DNA of 64,000 nucleotides, from contig NC_058161.1 in NCBI RefSeq assembly GCF_020080835.1, positions 6,612,001 through 6,676,000 of the forward strand, read 5' to 3'. Origin of the DNA: Cotesia glomerata (lineage: Eukaryota > Arthropoda > Insecta > Hymenoptera > Braconidae). Made by a program: the position numbers and the translations under genes. The notes beneath the pieces were generated by a model that saw only the letters and a program-made list of their open reading frames with translations, was not told where the DNA came from and made no database searches. Positions 11,962 to 23,817 of the stretch are shown here, one piece after another (the stretch's first letter is position 1; every line of letters starts with the position of its first letter).

Positions 11962-14900
11962 CCAAATTTTATAAAAATCGATAAGGTATTTTATAAGATC
12001 TTTTACTTTTGTTAAAAATAGCATACATATAGAATGGAATTCGGATTTTCAAAGTATTATTTTATGTACGTACATACAAAAATGTATTTCTATCGTTCTA
12101 TTTAACCATGATAATATTGCATTTCTACTTTAAAAAAAGATTTTTTTTTATATTTGAAATTCTTTAAATCGACTGTGAGACTTTGATTTCTATATTTTAA
12201 ATTTTACTTTTAGTAATTTTAATGTGTCATACATATGTATGAAAATATTATCTCATTACTGAATAAATGAAACGTTTTATTTTCTTGTAAAAATAAAAAA
12301 GAAATAACTAAAAGTGTTATCATCATGATTATACTTTGAAATTTAATTTTTCTGTTCATAAAATTTATGCTAATATAAGCATTCGATTTATTGATTCAAT
12401 TTTCTATCAAGATCGGTCAATTTATTAATTTTACCGCAGCGCCTTTATTGATAAATTAATCGATCAACTAATTATTTTTAATGATGTTGATAATTAAAAT
12501 TTGTTTTTCAATAATTGCATGACAATCAATTAAAGTTTTTTCCGATAATAAATGAATCCATTTAGTACTTTTATTATTATATTTAAGAACAAAGAATAAT
12601 CACAATGACGATAAATTTGAAAGGCGGATTCCGTAAAAGTTTATTTAATGAAATTTTTTTTCTCTCAAGTCATGGTAGATGTACATTACAATTTATAAAT
12701 ATAGGACACGTCAGTATAATTCATATTCAAATTATTTTACGGAAGACTATAAATGTGATTAATGAATTTTTATAAAAATATCAAATATCATCTCTTGTAC
12801 TACTGCAGAAAAACTATTTTTTTTTATCTTTTACATCTCAAAACCTAAATTACTATTTCTGCATCGCGGAATATTTTTTTGCCAAAAAAAAAAAAATTAT
12901 ATTTTTAAAATTTTCAAATTTACGTGATTTATTATAAAACTATTTTCAATTTTAGGTTGAAATTTAGAAGAAACCTAAGACCTTAAAAAATTAAAATAAA
13001 AATATTAATTTTTTCTCCGTGTTTATTAAAAAAAATTTTTTTCCGTAAAATTATCATTTACATAAATTTATTCGAGAAAAACAAAAATTTTCCCGTTTTT
13101 TAGCCGACCCATGAAAATTTGTAAAAATAAAACTAGCCGTTTAACCAATGAGAATGACGATATAATAATATACAATGTTAATAATATTAAACATTGTTTT
13201 ACTTTAACATCAATTTTAATCGATGAGACTAACACGCGTGTGAATTGTTCATTTAATAAATTATAGTATGAAATTGGATTTATTTATTATATTAATTACC
13301 GAAGATATATTTACCGTTAAATATTATCATCAAATATTTGTAATGCACTGTAATAGACTACGATATATAACAAGCTGAGCGAAGTTATCTATAGATAATG
13401 GCAGAGTGCGAAAATGAGGTAACACCTGCCACGAAAAATCGTGATATGAATTTATTTCAGTGGTATACATATAAGTTTTTTGGTATTATATAGCCGTGAA
13501 AACGTGTATGAAAGTAAAGTCCTTAGTGAGTATACACAAGAGTAAAATAGAAGAGTAAAAAAAGTGAGAAAAAGGTCCTTGATGTCGAGTTGTGCGAATC
13601 CATTTAACTTGGTCGAGCTATTTGGACTCCCTTTGCTCGATCTTCCAACACTCTCTCTCAACTCTTATCCCCCTTTTCTCTTACTGTATAGAGATTCGTT
13701 CACCCGGCGCAATACCTCTATACGCTCTATACCACTCTTATAGCAGCCATATCTCACTCTTGAGTTTAATTTCCCGTGAACTTAAAGTACTATTTCATCT
13801 TTCTCTCACTGTATATAGTAAGTCGTTGCTTAGGTAGGCAAAGTGTTTGAGTGTCTCGTTGAGAATCTCAACCATTTAGCAAAACTTGCGTTGTATAATT
13901 TTAATGTCACTCACAGTTATTCGTTTAAATGTATCCGTATAGTGCATAACATATAAATATGACAAATGAATATTTGATATTTATTCCTATCTTTATTTGT
14001 ATAAGTATCTCATTATTTCAATCCATGCTGAGTGTACTAAAAAGTTATCTGTAATTAAAATCTTTTAATTAAAAACCTTTTTTTCTATCTTCGTTTTTAT
14101 GTACATTACTTTTTATTTAGGTAGTGAAAATTTTTTATTTTTAATTCTTATTTTTTTATTTTCTGTTAGGTATAAAGGAATTTAAATTATTTGACTTAAT
14201 TGATGTGGGGTAAATTGTCATCAAAATTAACAGATAACTTTCAAAGGGCTTATGATGAAAGTTAGACAACTCTGAGAGAGCACGGAACTACTAATTAAGG
14301 GAAGTAGAACTACAGGAAATAGGCGAATAAAACAACTCAAGTGTTATTAAGAGGATAAAGAATGAATTAGATAATGTGTATAAAGGAAACATGCGATGTT
14401 TCAACTCATTTTATCTTGTCTTAATTTTGTTCTTTATCATTTTTTATCGGTACAAAAAATATTTAATGAGTATTTATTTATGCGTTTAGGATCAACGTTT
14501 AAAAGTTAATTTTAAAATGTTTTTACTTTTAGTATGTGAAACAATTCAAAAATGCTTTTATAAAGCTCGTTTATTAAAGATATGACAGGATTAGGTGCGC
14601 AATCGAGTAATTCAGCTGATAAGCTTCGTGAAAATACTTTCTGCTGACTAATTTTATGAATACAGGCAGTGGTTAAGTAAAAACTTAATTTTGAAACAAA
14701 TTCGGAAATTTACTATAGTATTAAGATTTCCAATTACATGGTAGGCCGCAATTGTATATTTGAATACGCAGCAAAAAAATTCATTCGACTTCTGCTTGAT
14801 ACAAGAAATTTTTCAAAGGTACAAGGAACCTCGAAAATTTTTTTAAGGAAGTAAAATGATTTTTTGAATTATCAAATTTTAAATTGCAAAACAAAGTTCG

Positions 14901-16473
14901 TAAACTAATACAAACATTTCCATATTTCATTTAACAGTACAATTATTTATTTGAAAAATTTATGTAAAGAATGATGCTTCTTTGCGGCTAAAATATGACG
15001 TTCTTACGCCAAGAAAGTTTTCTTGGCTGGAAATTTCAACACTAAGTGCCCACTCTTTTAATTAATAGTGGAGACATTGGAGCCGTGAAAAATAATCTAT
15101 TTTTTTAAGGTGAAGGGTAAGAGTATCATAGTATATCTTTATCAAAATATCCTCAATTCGAGCCCCGGAATACAATATTTTCAACTTGAGATCAATATTA
15201 CTTGCACCAAGTAAGCTTTTTTTGACTTAAGGAATTATCTTTCTTAATTTAAAATATTGTTTCGTTTTGTTTTAGATCAAAAAATTTTGTCTTTACTAAA
15301 AAAGATTAAAGTCTTGAGTCAAGAAAAAAATTTTTTCCAGCTTAAAAATAAACATATTACTCCAATTAATTTTTAATTAAAAAAAAAACAATATCTTTTA
15401 CAAATAAAAAGTTGTGGATGCAAGAAATCATTTATTTCTTAAACAATTATTATTTATTTATTGAACAGTTTCAGTTATTCGTTCTGTTAAAAAAAAAATA
15501 ATGTGAGCGTACCAGTCGCTATCATAGCTTTTAATAACCAAATGATAATTAAAATTTGAAACTGAAAAGTAAATACTATGATACGAATAAAGTTTAATTT
15601 ACTTAATAGAAACGAAAAAAGTTAATCGGTTTTTCTTTTCAATTTTACTGTGAAAATTACTTGTAAAGTAATCGATTAAAAAAAAAAAAAAGTAAAAATT
15701 CATCAAATTCAGTTTGATTTTTGTTGTGTCAATCCTTACGTGCAAAATTTACAAAACATGAAATGACTAGGATATTTCTAACTAGTTAGGTAATAGCATC
15801 TGAATCCAATTAAACTATTTCAAGAATTTTATCAACGACTAATAGTGCTTATTATAGTAAAAAAGCCACTTAATTCGATTAGTTTGCTGTGTAATTTAAG
15901 AGTTGTAGATAAAAGGAGGAGTTGAATTTTTTCCTATCACACCTTCGATCATCATTTAACCCTGATGGAATGAACCGATTTAGTCGAATATCGCATCAAT
16001 CCAAAGCTTTTTATCAACCTCTAGAGCTGATTAGATTCGGGAATTGATTGGTTTTAGATTTATGTCTGAATTATTCTTTGTAATTCGGAAATAACACAGA
16101 ATTACTTAGACCAAATGATTGCGATCTAACTATATCTTAAGAATCTTTCGCATTAACGTAAAAATTAACTAATTCAGATAATGTATTAAAAACATTAGAA
16201 GTGGTCCACCTTTTCATCTTCCAATGATATGTACCAACTTTGCCACTTCTACGCCTATATACCGGTTAATGGAATCATTTAATTTTTTTTATACCTTAAA
16301 TAATAATCTAGAACCATATTCTATTGGTAATATTCACTCTCTCTCTACAAATTGATAAGTCAGGTGCATGATTGACTCTTACATTTATGTTACTACTTTA
16401 TATAGAATTATTATATGAATTATTAATACTTTTATATTTTTTGTTTTTTTTTATTGTATACTACATACTATGT
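11962..16473. other. Non-coding stretch with one less AT-rich block
   Basis: No gene could be supported. Bases about 13,560-13,860 are pyrimidine-rich and clearly less AT-rich than their surroundings, with many CTCTCTC and CTTAT runs. They lack a convincing reading frame and could be a regulatory block or an untranslated exon. The rest is AT-rich sequence without visible structure. Confidence 0.45.
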
Positions 16474-16551
16474 ACACCTTTACTTGTATGGAACCCTGTT
16501 ATTGGCCATGCTGTTGGGTTCATTGTTTGATAAATAAATAAATAAATAATG
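16474..16551 (+). mobile_element. Short LINE 3' tail with AAAT-type repeat
   Basis: A block with CCCTGTTATTGGCC and GTTGGGTTC ends in tandem AAATAAAT units. This layout is typical of the 3' ends of non-LTR elements whose tails are short tandem repeats. A similar block occurs at 17,262. No coding part remains. Confidence 0.4.
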
Positions 16552-17261
16552 TGTCAGAAGATGTAAGGCATGATTTGTTGGACAGTAGTTATAACTTTTT
16601 TCAGTACGAGGTAATTTCTTCGTTTGTTTATTTTTTTTTTTTTAATTTACATATATATGAATAAAAAACCTGAAATTTTTTCAGGTTTATGTTTCATAAA
16701 ACTAGAAGAAAATGCATTGTAGATGAAAAATAAAAAAAAAAGCCAAATATTTACTCTACCACACACGCTGCATAATTTTGTTGTCGTAGAAATTAAGTTT
16801 CCTGTCATAAATAAAATTATACTGTACCAACATTATCTTCTCTGAATCAACATAAGCTTTTTGCAACATAAAATATATAACTTTATGAACGATTGAATAT
16901 TATTTAGAATGAAGATATTTTAAAATAAACGAATTCATCATGGTAGATTTGTTTTACTCGCCTATAGTCAATCAGTTCTGGCACAGACTTCCCCTGTTTA
17001 TAAAATATTAAATCTTCGTAATATGATTGTAAAAAATAGTGTCCATGAATTCGACTTACTAGGATTTACTAGATTTACTCAACTATTAACTACCAATGAC
17101 TTAGCATCTATACTAGTAAACTTGCGTAATTAATTCAAAAATAAATTTGTTAATAACAGCATAGTAATTAAGGAATCAGATAAAAATAGTTAATTAACAT
17201 AATATAATCATAAAAATGTAATGTGTCTCTCTTGTGTATAATTCACTGTAATTAAAATTAT

Positions 17262-17316
17262 TTTTAGTGGCCCTGTTAATGGCAAAAGTTGTTGGGCCTA
17301 AGTGTAAATAAATAAA
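17262..17316 (+). mobile_element. Second short LINE 3' tail of the same type
   Basis: GGCCCTGTTAATGGC, then GTTGTTGGGCC, then AAATAAATAAAT. It resembles the 16,474 block in order and wording, which suggests two 5'-truncated insertions of related elements. Confidence 0.4.
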
Positions 17317-18659
17317 TGACTATATACTATTTATTACTATATTTTACGATTGTTACTTTCCTGATGTAAGTAACTGAAAATTTTTCACATTTTTTTTTTT
17401 TTTTTTTTACGCCTTGAACGGATTATGAAGAAAACACACAAGCTTGCTCTACCTTTTTTCGCACAATGTTTGAACTGGATTTAATGGTCCATTTTATCGA
17501 ATTTCCGTAGTAGATAAAAGAGAAATAAAAAAAATTGCGATCTCAATCATGTATGCTTAAAAAATTTAAAGATTTTCTTTTTTCCTAACTTTTTTCTTCT
17601 AAATACTATGCGGAATTTGTTAATATCGCGTAAAACCTTCTAGCAATAACTAATTATAATTAGTATATAAAAAGTTATATAATAAATTTTTTTACACACT
17701 TTACACAAAGTACGATAATTAAAACTTAAATAAATGAGTTTTATGTAGCTTGACTATTACCATAATCATAAAACTGTAACTTCGCGGAAAATTTGTGATT
17801 TAAAATACAATCAAAATTTATTAGCGTATGAAATTGACTGTGTAAATAGAAGAATTCAAATTTTCTTGAAATAAAAGAAAGTCTATCGAGTCTGTACGTT
17901 ATGTCATATGTAGAAAGTATACGGAACCTTCCTGTTAGACTTATTATTTTATATTAAAATAAAATGAACATTTTACCTTCTTCTTCCATTCCTTTTGACA
18001 ATAATCATATTTATAAGGTTTTATACTAGTATACATTTTGAAATGACGTATTTCAGTAACGACAGCACTTGTGAGAAATATTTCAAGGCAATTTTGAGGC
18101 AATAGCAATACATGTTATTTGGAGCGGATCATGATCACCGTGCGATAGACAGATCTCGCTTGAGCGGCCATTTTCTGCATATTCCATCGAACTAGACAGG
18201 CGAGTCAAACTTCCTCGCACATACGTGCGTTTTCTGTTGTAAAGTTCTATGTATGTACATTATCTGTACATGGGGGAAATTCCGACGACGGAAAAGACAA
18301 AAAGAGAATAGAATGGAAATTGAAATTCACGTATCATTAACAATCAAATATACATAATGTCCATAATCATATAACAAATTATCCAAGCGTAATAAGAATA
18401 TTTCATTAAGAGTATCATAAATCATACTAGATATGATAATAATTCTGAAATAAAAAATTTGCAAATAAGTGTTCAATTTCCGCTTTCCTACACAGAAAAA
18501 AAGTTTACTCGAATTAAGAAATTGATTTTAAAGAGCTTCATCGTTGTGGTTTAAATAGAAAAATTTTTAAACTAAGAAATTTTTCTTGATTCAAGACAAT
18601 TTAACTCTGAAATAATTTTATTGGTTCAACCATTTTTCTCTCGATCCAAGTAAATTTTT
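17317..18659. other. AT-rich non-coding stretch with a less AT-rich patch
   Basis: There is no gene. Bases about 18,120-18,300 are noticeably richer in G and C, with GAGCGGCCATTTTCTGC and several CG dinucleotides. They could be an untranslated exon or a regulatory region; no frame supports a protein. Confidence 0.4.
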
Positions 18660-18804
18660 AACTTCCCGCTAAGAAAATCTCAGATTTTCAAAAATCGGGA
18701 AGTTATTGGTTTTACCCCGTTTTACAAAAATCGAGTTTTCATCAAATCTCGACGTTTGAGGGTCACAGGAAGCTTCCCTGACTATCCCCGCGAGGGTGTC
18801 ACTA

Positions 18805-18839
<35 letters not shown>

Positions 18840-18843
18840 TTTC

Positions 18844-20476
18844 TTTTTTTTTTTTTTTTTTTTTGGGGGGGAATCCTTTTTACGGATTCTAGGCATAGCT
18901 GTTTGGCCTGGATATGTGGCGACTCGACGCAGCGTCATACTAAAACTCGACACTAACGCCCCTACCCACTAAACCCTAAACCCCTTTTCCTTCTTTCCTC
19001 TAATCCCTCATGGAAACCGCCGTCAGGCATTACTTCGTGAAGGGAGGATCTAGCTACTGCTCTTCCTTCTGGTGGCTAAGGTGTTAACTACCTTCCTTCT
19101 ATCTTCTGCTATTTGCTCTTTTTCTTTCGGTGGAACGCAAGTCTTTAAGGACTTCTGTTGCAAACGTGTTGGTAGCGTTCCAGGCAGCTTCTGATGACAA
19201 CATTGCTTCTACTAGTGAATCTGGTTGTATTCTCTGGTTCAAGATCCTCTCCAGTTCTTCACGCTGTGGATCGAAACGAGGACATACAAAGAAGACGTGC
19301 TCCGCGTCTTCAGCAGCTCCTGGGCAGGACGGGCACTCCGAAGAGTCATCGTGCTTAAAGCGGTGTAGATACTCTCGAAAACACCCATGTCCCGACAACA
19401 TCTGCGTAAGATAGTAATTGACCTCACCGTGATTCCGGTTAAGCCAAATGTCGATCCGAGGTATGAGACGGTGCGTCCACCTACCCTTCTCTGCAGTATC
19501 CCATTGTAGTTGCCATCGGCCTATGCTCTTCTGCCGTTCTTCAATTCTAAGTTCTTCAGGGCTCAGTGCAGTTGACCTTTTTCGTTGGTAAAGGGTCCGC
19601 CTTTCCTCTGCTAGAACTCTAAGAGGTAGGGTTCCAGCAATAACGCACACTGCTTCTTCTGATATAGTGCGAAAGGCACTAGCTACTCGTAGGGCACTCA
19701 GTCGATATACTGGTCCAGCCTTTCTCCATGATTCTTGCGTCTTTAATGCGTCGGCCCAAATGGATATTCCGTAAGTGAGCACCGATATGACTACTGATGA
19801 CAATAATAGCCTCCTGCTCTGTTTTGGGCCTCCGACGTTCGGCATCAGTCGTGCGAGACTAGCCCTCACTACTGACGCTTTGGCACTGATATGTTCCACT
19901 TGCTGCTTGAAGTTGAGTCGGGCATCAAGCATCACTCCCAAATATCGGATATAAGGTTGTGATGTGATTTCTTGTTCGCCGACTTTCAGCTTAATGATCT
20001 CTACCACTTTTCTGCTGGTAATAAGCACTGCCTCAGTCTTGTGTTGCGCCAGTTGCAGGTTCACTGCGTCCATCCACCGGTCAACGCGCTCAAAAGTGAG
20101 ATCGAACATATGGTTTATCTCGTCAAGGTGTTTGGCAACAATCACTATGGCTACGTCATCTGCATATGCTACGAGTTTGACGTTTCTTGGCAGAGTTAGT
20201 CTTAATAGACCGTCATACATAATATTCCACATGAGCGGGCCTAGGACTGAACCTTGTGGTACACCTCCAGTAATATCATACTCCCTCGGACCGTTCTTCG
20301 TGTCATACTTCAAGACCCTATTTTCAAAGTAGCTTGTTACGATCTTAAGAAGGTATTCTGGTACATTCTTCTCTTGGAGGGCCTGCATGATGCATTCCCA
20401 ATTGGCGGAGTTGAATGCGTTTCTGATGTCTAGGGTCGCCACCAGGCAATACTCTTTCGTTCCACCCTTCCATCTG
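18844..20476 (-). mobile_element. LINE copy 2, 5'-truncated
   Basis: The element starts abruptly inside the reverse transcriptase region, at the codons for RWKGG, where (AC)n DNA begins. It ends with a run of 20 or so A residues (T run at 18,844-18,864 on the plus strand) before another (AC)n tract. The 3' UTR matches the other copies. Truncation at the 5' end and an A tail at the 3' end are the usual products of target-primed reverse transcription. Confidence 0.9.
19099..20476 (-). CDS. LINE ORF2 C-terminal part with open reverse transcriptase frame
   Basis: The frame is open from the 5' truncation point to the stop. It starts with the block CLVATLDIRNAFNSANW (conserved Asp), then GGVPQGSVLGPLMWN, then the catalytic YADD (about 20,155-20,170), the thumb-like region through LTYGISIWADALK, and the C-terminal knuckle CPSCPG...H....C. 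No stop or frameshift interrupts about 459 codons, so this is the least damaged copy in this part of the protein. It lacks the endonuclease and the first reverse transcriptase blocks through 5' truncation. It has no initiator context of its own and is not expected to be functional. It serves as reference for the deletions in the other two copies. Confidence 0.88.
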
Positions 20477-20477
20477 G

Positions 20478-20556
<79 letters not shown>

Positions 20557-20563
20557 CGTGTGT
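20477..20563. repeat. (GT)n microsatellite at the LINE 5' junction
   Basis: This long pure GT run joins the truncated 5' end of LINE copy 2 to the left half of the AACTTCCCGC element. A second GT run (18,809-18,834) lies on the other side of the LINE, so both flanks are the same dinucleotide repeat. Confidence 0.95.
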
Positions 20564-22182
20564 GTAAGTATGTAAACCTCTCATAACTTTTGAATTGCTC
20601 GACCGATTCGATCGCGGTAGGCGTCATTCAAAAGAGCTTGTCAAAATAGATTTTGGATACAATTTGGATCGATTCGGACTGATAGATTTCGAAAAATCTA
20701 AAAAAAACTGTAAAAGAAAATTTTTTCAAAAGTGGTTTTTTTGTAATAACTTTCGAACGGCTTTATCGATCAACTCCAAAAACTAATCAGCTCTTAACCT
20801 TAAAAAACCACGTCGATCGCCGCTAATCCGGTCAAAATCGGTTGATTCGTTCGAGAGATATCGTGCAGGAATGAAAACCCAAAAAAGTGTTTTTTCGGAA
20901 TTACTTCGAAATTACTAGTTTGATCAATTCAAAATTTAAGATTTTTCATAAGGCTTAAAAAACTGCGTCGAATGCCGCCAACCGCGTGAAAATCGGTTCA
21001 TTCATTCAAAAGTAATTGCGGTTTGAAAACTCAAAAAATAGTGTTTTATCAACTTTCTATCAAACTTTTGAGCTTGAAGAGCTCAAAAGCATAGAAAAGC
21101 TATTTTTTTGAGCTCGGAGAGCTCAAAACAACACACAGATTGTATTTTTGAGCTCGAAGAGCTCAAAAAAGCGGCCAGGTATTAACGGAATTAGCGGGAA
21201 GTTGCACAGATGGCCTTTAGGGTCAAATGTTTTTTAAAAAAAAATTGTATAATAATAACAATTGCATAAAAACATTGACTCGTTTAAATTGAGTTAATAA
21301 AATTGTACGGGTATCAATCATGCAACGATTGTTTATAAAACTAGCAAATACTATTATATGTTGGATTATGGATCAGTGAGTTTATCATCGTTGAACGCCG
21401 TGCATATTAACGCTTGTTGAGATTAAGTTTTCGAAACTTATGATTTAGTTTCTGAAAAAGAAAACAAGTTGATCTGAGATTGATGAGTTTAGCTTAAATT
21501 TTATTCTTATGAAATTGCAATGACCCGACGTGACATATATTTTTTATATTAATGATTTTAAATTATTATAATTTTACCAAAGATATTGCATATAATACTT
21601 GAAAGAACATGCAATACAGTTCCAAAGTTCTGGACTATTCCCTATAGCATACGACGTTAACAAACGTCCTGAAACTCTATTCATATGTTAAGAATTGTTA
21701 CATTATAGTACCTGATGTTTTGTCTGATGTTTGGCTGATGTTTTGTCGACTGTAACCTACCTTGCAAGTTCCGGATAAAAACTGGCTATTCTATTGCGGT
21801 ACTTCTTTAAGTTTACAAAATTATGCAAAACTATGCAGCTACAGAATTTTGCTATAAAAATATTTTCCTGAAATTCTGCCCAACTATTTTTGCTTTTAAG
21901 TTAACCGAATTTTTTTGCCAATCGATTTATTGAACATTTTTTTTATACAATACGTACCAACTAGTGTCAATTGGTGAGTTCCGCGTACTCTATCTCCGAT
22001 TACTCTTGTGCTTTCTACTGGTACACTCAGAGCCAAAACTTTGTGAACTAATAGCTGGACTTGTTACTATTTAATAAGCTTTATTAACTGTTAATAAATG
22101 ATTATTTTAAGATGATTTAATACATTTTTATTAATCGTTTATAAATCATTTATTAAATGCGATTTGTTGAGAGTTAATAAAT

Positions 22183-22183
<1 letters not shown>

Positions 22184-22275
<92 letters not shown>

Positions 22276-22280
22276 GGTGT
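22184..22280 (+). repeat. (TA)n run followed by a TTAGGGTG repeat end
   Basis: Almost 90 bases of TA are followed at once by TTAGGGTGTTTCGTGTGAAG. The junction matches the pattern at 45,268-45,290 and in reverse at 47,822-47,842, and probably marks the terminus of a related mobile element that targets TA-rich DNA. Confidence 0.5.
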
Positions 22281-23459
22281 TTCGTGTGAAGGGTCTATAT
22301 TTTTATCGCCGAAAAAAAAATCTTTAATATCTTTTAGTATATTTGTTAAAATCTGAACAATTTTTTCCGATTGATTTCAGAATTAGAAAGAGTTATTAAA
22401 ATTTGTTTTAAAATATTCAATTTCAATTTGATTTATCAATTTAATTTTTAACTCGATTGTATCAATAAATCTATATTGAATTCTAGAAAAAAGTGTAATT
22501 TAAATATGTAAATCAATATCGATTTTTATTATTATATTTGTATTGGAGTTTAATTTTCATCTTGATTAAAATTTTTTTCAATAACATTTTTATAAGTATA
22601 TTGAAAATGTTACTGTCCTGATTGACTTTACATCCATGGACTTATGTACATATCTAAACGAACGCTGAAAGGAATATTCCAATATAAATATTTCTTCACC
22701 ATTTAATGTCGAGTAGCCTCGAAACAAAAGTTTATAGAATAGTTTCAGGTTAAATGAATACAAATGTGAGTGAATATGAATTCAATAATGTATTAATAAA
22801 TAATGTAACACGAGATCAAAGTCCATTTCTGCACTTTATGACGAAAGTTTGACTATTTATTTGTACAAATACTATTCATATACTAAAACTCATTTGCACT
22901 GCACATGTCTAAATGATTAAATTCAGTCGCATGGATTTAATTATCCGCAATTCCACGTCCGTATATGAATCATGTATTTTTTACTTAACACGTACCTGGT
23001 GTGAGTAGAGTAATATCAATATTATAGATTTATATCATAATATGCGTAATACAATTTTAAAGGAATATTATATGTGACTTCTGTTACGTATGTATATCCG
23101 CTTACTATTTAGATTCTTATCGTTATAAATGAACTCGTAAATTTCCAAGCTAGCAGAATTGAATAAATTTACTAGTAAATCTGAAGCTATAAAATCTCAA
23201 CCTAATTGCCAGTGATGTCAAATAAACTGCTTCAAACGCTAGATTCCTTTGAAGTTCTTCAAGTAAATATTTAATTGATTTCTACTTTTTCAACAATTAA
23301 TATTTTTTATGCCGTAAACATTCGTATGTTTAAATTAACGGTTAGTAAAATTACATTTAAATTTATTCAATCGAATACGTGATGCTTTCAATACTCACTA
23401 ATCATTTTATTTGCTATTTCATAAAAAAAAAATCTGGAACTTCTTGCTATGTACGAGTT

Positions 23460-23817
23460 CAAAACGCTCGCTTTTAATTACGACATCTTCTGATCGAATC
23501 AGTCGTTTTTGATAAAACTTGCAGTATTCGGCGCAGTTTTTCAAGCACAAAAAGATTATTCATTATCATTATCTAACAAACGATTTGATGTAAAATTACA
23601 AAGTTATGTTAAAAAAATACTTTTTTGGAATTTTTAAAATTAAATATCTTATGAACTAATTGACCGATTTTGACGAGACTGGCAGAATAGATTTCTAGGA
23701 CCTCAAAACGCGAAGATCCGATGAGAACTCGATGAGAACTCGATTTCCGAGAACCGGAGTGAAACCAACAACTTCCCGATTTTTTAAAATTATTGATTTT
23801 TTTAGCAAAAAGTTAAA
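23460..23817 (+). mobile_element. Degenerate copy of the AACTTCCCGC element
   Basis: Recognisable blocks are a CGGCGCAGTTTTTCAAG segment near 23,528, TTGACCGATTTTGACGAGACT near 23,660, then TTTCTAGGACCTCAAAACG, GATGAGAACTCGAT (duplicated in tandem) and CAACTTCCCGATTTTTT. The (AC)n tract is missing and the right terminus has decayed to AGCAAAAAGTTAAAAA. It is older than the other copies in the window. Confidence 0.65.

Larger units (their letters stand above)
18660..21232 (-). mobile_element. AACTTCCCGC element split by LINE copy 2
   Basis: Read on the minus strand, the left half runs from about 21,232 through AACTTCCCGC at 21,203 and the AACCGATTTT-type internal repeats to the (AC)n tract at 20,563. 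The LINE follows, then a second (AC)n tract (18,834-18,809), then the right end finishing GCGGGAAGTT at 18,660. The arrangement is simply left half, LINE, right half, as expected for insertion of the LINE into the microsatellite of an existing element. Confidence 0.8.
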
